A stretch of 8,484 nucleotides of DNA from the NCBI GenBank assembly GCA_029938185.1, contig JAOZVK010000237.1, positions 1-8,484 on the forward strand. The letters are read 5' to 3'. This DNA comes from Bacteroidales bacterium. Its GTDB lineage: Bacteria > Bacteroidota > Bacteroidia > Bacteroidales > JAOZVK01. A program made the position numbers and the translations under genes. Under the pieces are notes generated by a model. It was not told the DNA's origin, ran no database searches, and saw nothing but the letters and a program-made list of their open reading frames with translations. Shown here piece after piece: positions 7,294 to 8,484 of this stretch (the stretch's first letter is position 1; the number at the start of each line of letters is the position of its first letter).

Positions 7294-8480
7294 TATTCTT
7301 TTATTTTAAAAAGTTCAAATATTTGGTCAATCTCAATATTATCAACAGAAAAATATGCTCTTGGATTGTCAAATAATTTTTCACTATTGAAATTATTGCC
7401 AAAGATATAAATCATATCTGGCAAATTAATATTTTTTATATTTTGAAAGGTTTCAAAAGAAATAAGTTTTACTGAAAATGAGCTTATTTTAGGTTTAGAA
7501 GTTTTGATTAACGGTTGTTCTTTAAAAACTTGTTCAGAAAACTCCCCGTAACCTTCATATCCATCATTAAATTTAATATTTAATTTAATAAGTTGCTTTT
7601 TTATTTCAAATATTTCATTTGGTTGCTTGTCAATGACGATAGTAAAAGGTTTTGCTTTTGATAAATTTTTATTAGTAAAATATTTATCTGTGATTTTTTG
7701 TATTAAATGTGAAAATGGATATGCGGATTTACCTTTTATATTGTTGCCAAAAAAGATATAATTGTTGTATGTATAATTAATTTCTCGAATTTGAGTTTTC
7801 AGGTAATTCAAATATTTCTTTTCATTTAATATTTTTGAATACTCCGAGTGAATAATTATTGAATTACTTTTATTCGCAAATTCTTTTAATTCACTTAATG
7901 TTGTTTGTCGCTTTTCTGCTTTTTCTTTTGGATTATCGGTAAGTATTTTCAGTAAATAATTTCGTATCAAACCGTGATAATTTATTTTCGCTACATTTTC
8001 ATCACAATTGAAAATATCAGTAATTTTTTGACAAACTTCATTGTATTGAGTTATAAAATCTTTGGAATAATCAATAATGAAGTTGTTGATGAAATTTTGT
8101 TTTAATTTACTGTTAAAAATATCAGTTGATTTTGCATATTTTATAATGAAATTTTCAAGTTCTTCTGTTTTTAACGAAATTCTTTCTGATGTTTTTCCCT
8201 CTAAATGAATATACAAACAATATTTTTTAGTTTGATTATTTTCAAATTCTTTTAGAAGTTTAATTGTTGGTTTCCCAACTAATTCTTTTTGTTTTGACGA
8301 AGTATATTTTGTTTCGTGATGCTTAATTTGCACAACATAGTTTTCATATTCTAAATCTTGTTCTTGTTCAATTTTCACAAATTCATTTTCATCAGTTTGA
8401 TTTAATATTTTAAGTATTGTATAATCAAATTGATATAAAAATCCTTTTATTGCGTAATATGCTCCGTCTTCTGTTTTCAT
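7293..8480 (-). CDS. DUF4297/Cap4-like PD-(D/E)XK nuclease, partner of HerA
   Basis: This is the first visible gene of the operon, 395 aa, probably a DNA endonuclease effector. Seen: residues 6-16 carry the motif GAYYAIKGFLYQ, followed by an acidic strand (E38, E40, D42, E44) and then V50-Q51-I52-K53. This order (GF-x-YQ, then E/D, then QxK) is typical of the DUF4297/Cap4-like branch of the PD-(D/E)XK nucleases, with D42, Q51 and K53 as likely catalytic residues. Residues 100-240 look helical. Residues 240-395 form a second domain that I do not recognise. The ATG at 8480 is chosen because the family motif begins within a few residues of it; only 4 bases lie upstream, so its promoter and any earlier gene are out of view. 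The stop overlaps the HerA start as TAATG, indicating translational coupling. Known of the family: such nucleases act with cyclic-nucleotide sensors (Cap4) or with HerA ATPases. The HerA neighbour and the absence of a visible cyclase or SAVED domain favour the HerA type. Confidence 0.8.
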   Translation of the reverse strand: MKTEDGAYYAIKGFLYQFDYTILKILNQTDENEFVKIEQEQDLEYENYVVQIKHHETKYTSSKQKELVGKPTIKLLKEFENNQTKKYCLYIHLEGKTSERISLKTEELENFIIKYAKSTDIFNSKLKQNFINNFIIDYSKDFITQYNEVCQKITDIFNCDENVAKINYHGLIRNYLLKILTDNPKEKAEKRQTTLSELKEFANKSNSIIIHSEYSKILNEKKYLNYLKTQIREINYTYNNYIFFGNNIKGKSAYPFSHLIQKITDKYFTNKNLSKAKPFTIVIDKQPNEIFEIKKQLIKLNIKFNDGYEGYGEFSEQVFKEQPLIKTSKPKISSFSVKLISFETFQNIKNINLPDMIYIFGNNFNSEKLFDNPRAYFSVDNIEIDQIFELFKIKE

Positions 8481-8484
8481 TATT

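Noticed and set aside
1..8484. CRISPR array, tRNA/rRNA genes, transposase or integrase genes
   Set aside because: I saw no regularly spaced repeats, no cloverleaf-like or rRNA-like GC-rich segments, and no transposase or integrase motifs on either strand. The homopolymer-rich stretches are ordinary for this base composition.

Overview
This is an AT-rich window in which every gene I can support lies on the minus strand. The low GC, the A-rich leaders without clear Shine-Dalgarno sequences, and a TTTG / TAnnTTTG-like promoter suggest a member of the Bacteroidota. That assignment is an inference; no taxonomic marker gene is present. The window reads as part of an anti-phage defence island.

Region 1 (3059-8480, read right to left) is a tightly packed four-gene operon. 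(a) A 395-aa protein has an N-terminal DUF4297/Cap4-like PD-(D/E)XK nuclease domain. (b) A 559-aa HerA-type hexameric ATPase/translocase has a HAS-barrel; its ATG overlaps the nuclease stop as TAATG. (c) A roughly 570-aa AAA+/STAND-like P-loop ATPase starts 5 nt after the HerA stop. (d) A roughly 283-aa protein of unknown family overlaps the ATPase stop and is interrupted by a single-base frameshift. The nuclease plus HerA pair matches the known DUF4297-HerA (Gao_Her type) defence module. The extra ATPase and the unknown protein are not part of the two-gene module as I know it, so this is the best candidate here for an undescribed or extended system.

Region 2 (2863-3058) is intergenic. It begins directly after the operon's last stop codon with a long imperfect palindrome (2945-3058, with a 27-bp core hairpin) that probably ends transcription or is a mobile palindromic repeat. 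It ends with a Bacteroidota-like promoter overlapped by a small inverted repeat, just before the next gene.

Region 3 (1-2862) is a type IIG restriction-modification enzyme: PD-ExK nuclease, helical domain, N6-adenine methyltransferase and TaqI-like specificity domain in one chain. It is split by a one-base loss near 1897 and runs off the left edge close to its natural C-terminus. Its specificity region is markedly more AT-rich than its catalytic core.

Both frameshifts are one-base losses on the coding strand. That raises either homopolymer sequencing error or real decay of two neighbouring defence systems. How the operon may work (inference): HerA forms a ring that assembles with the nuclease and feeds DNA to it, while the AAA+ ATPase and the fourth protein add sensing or regulation.
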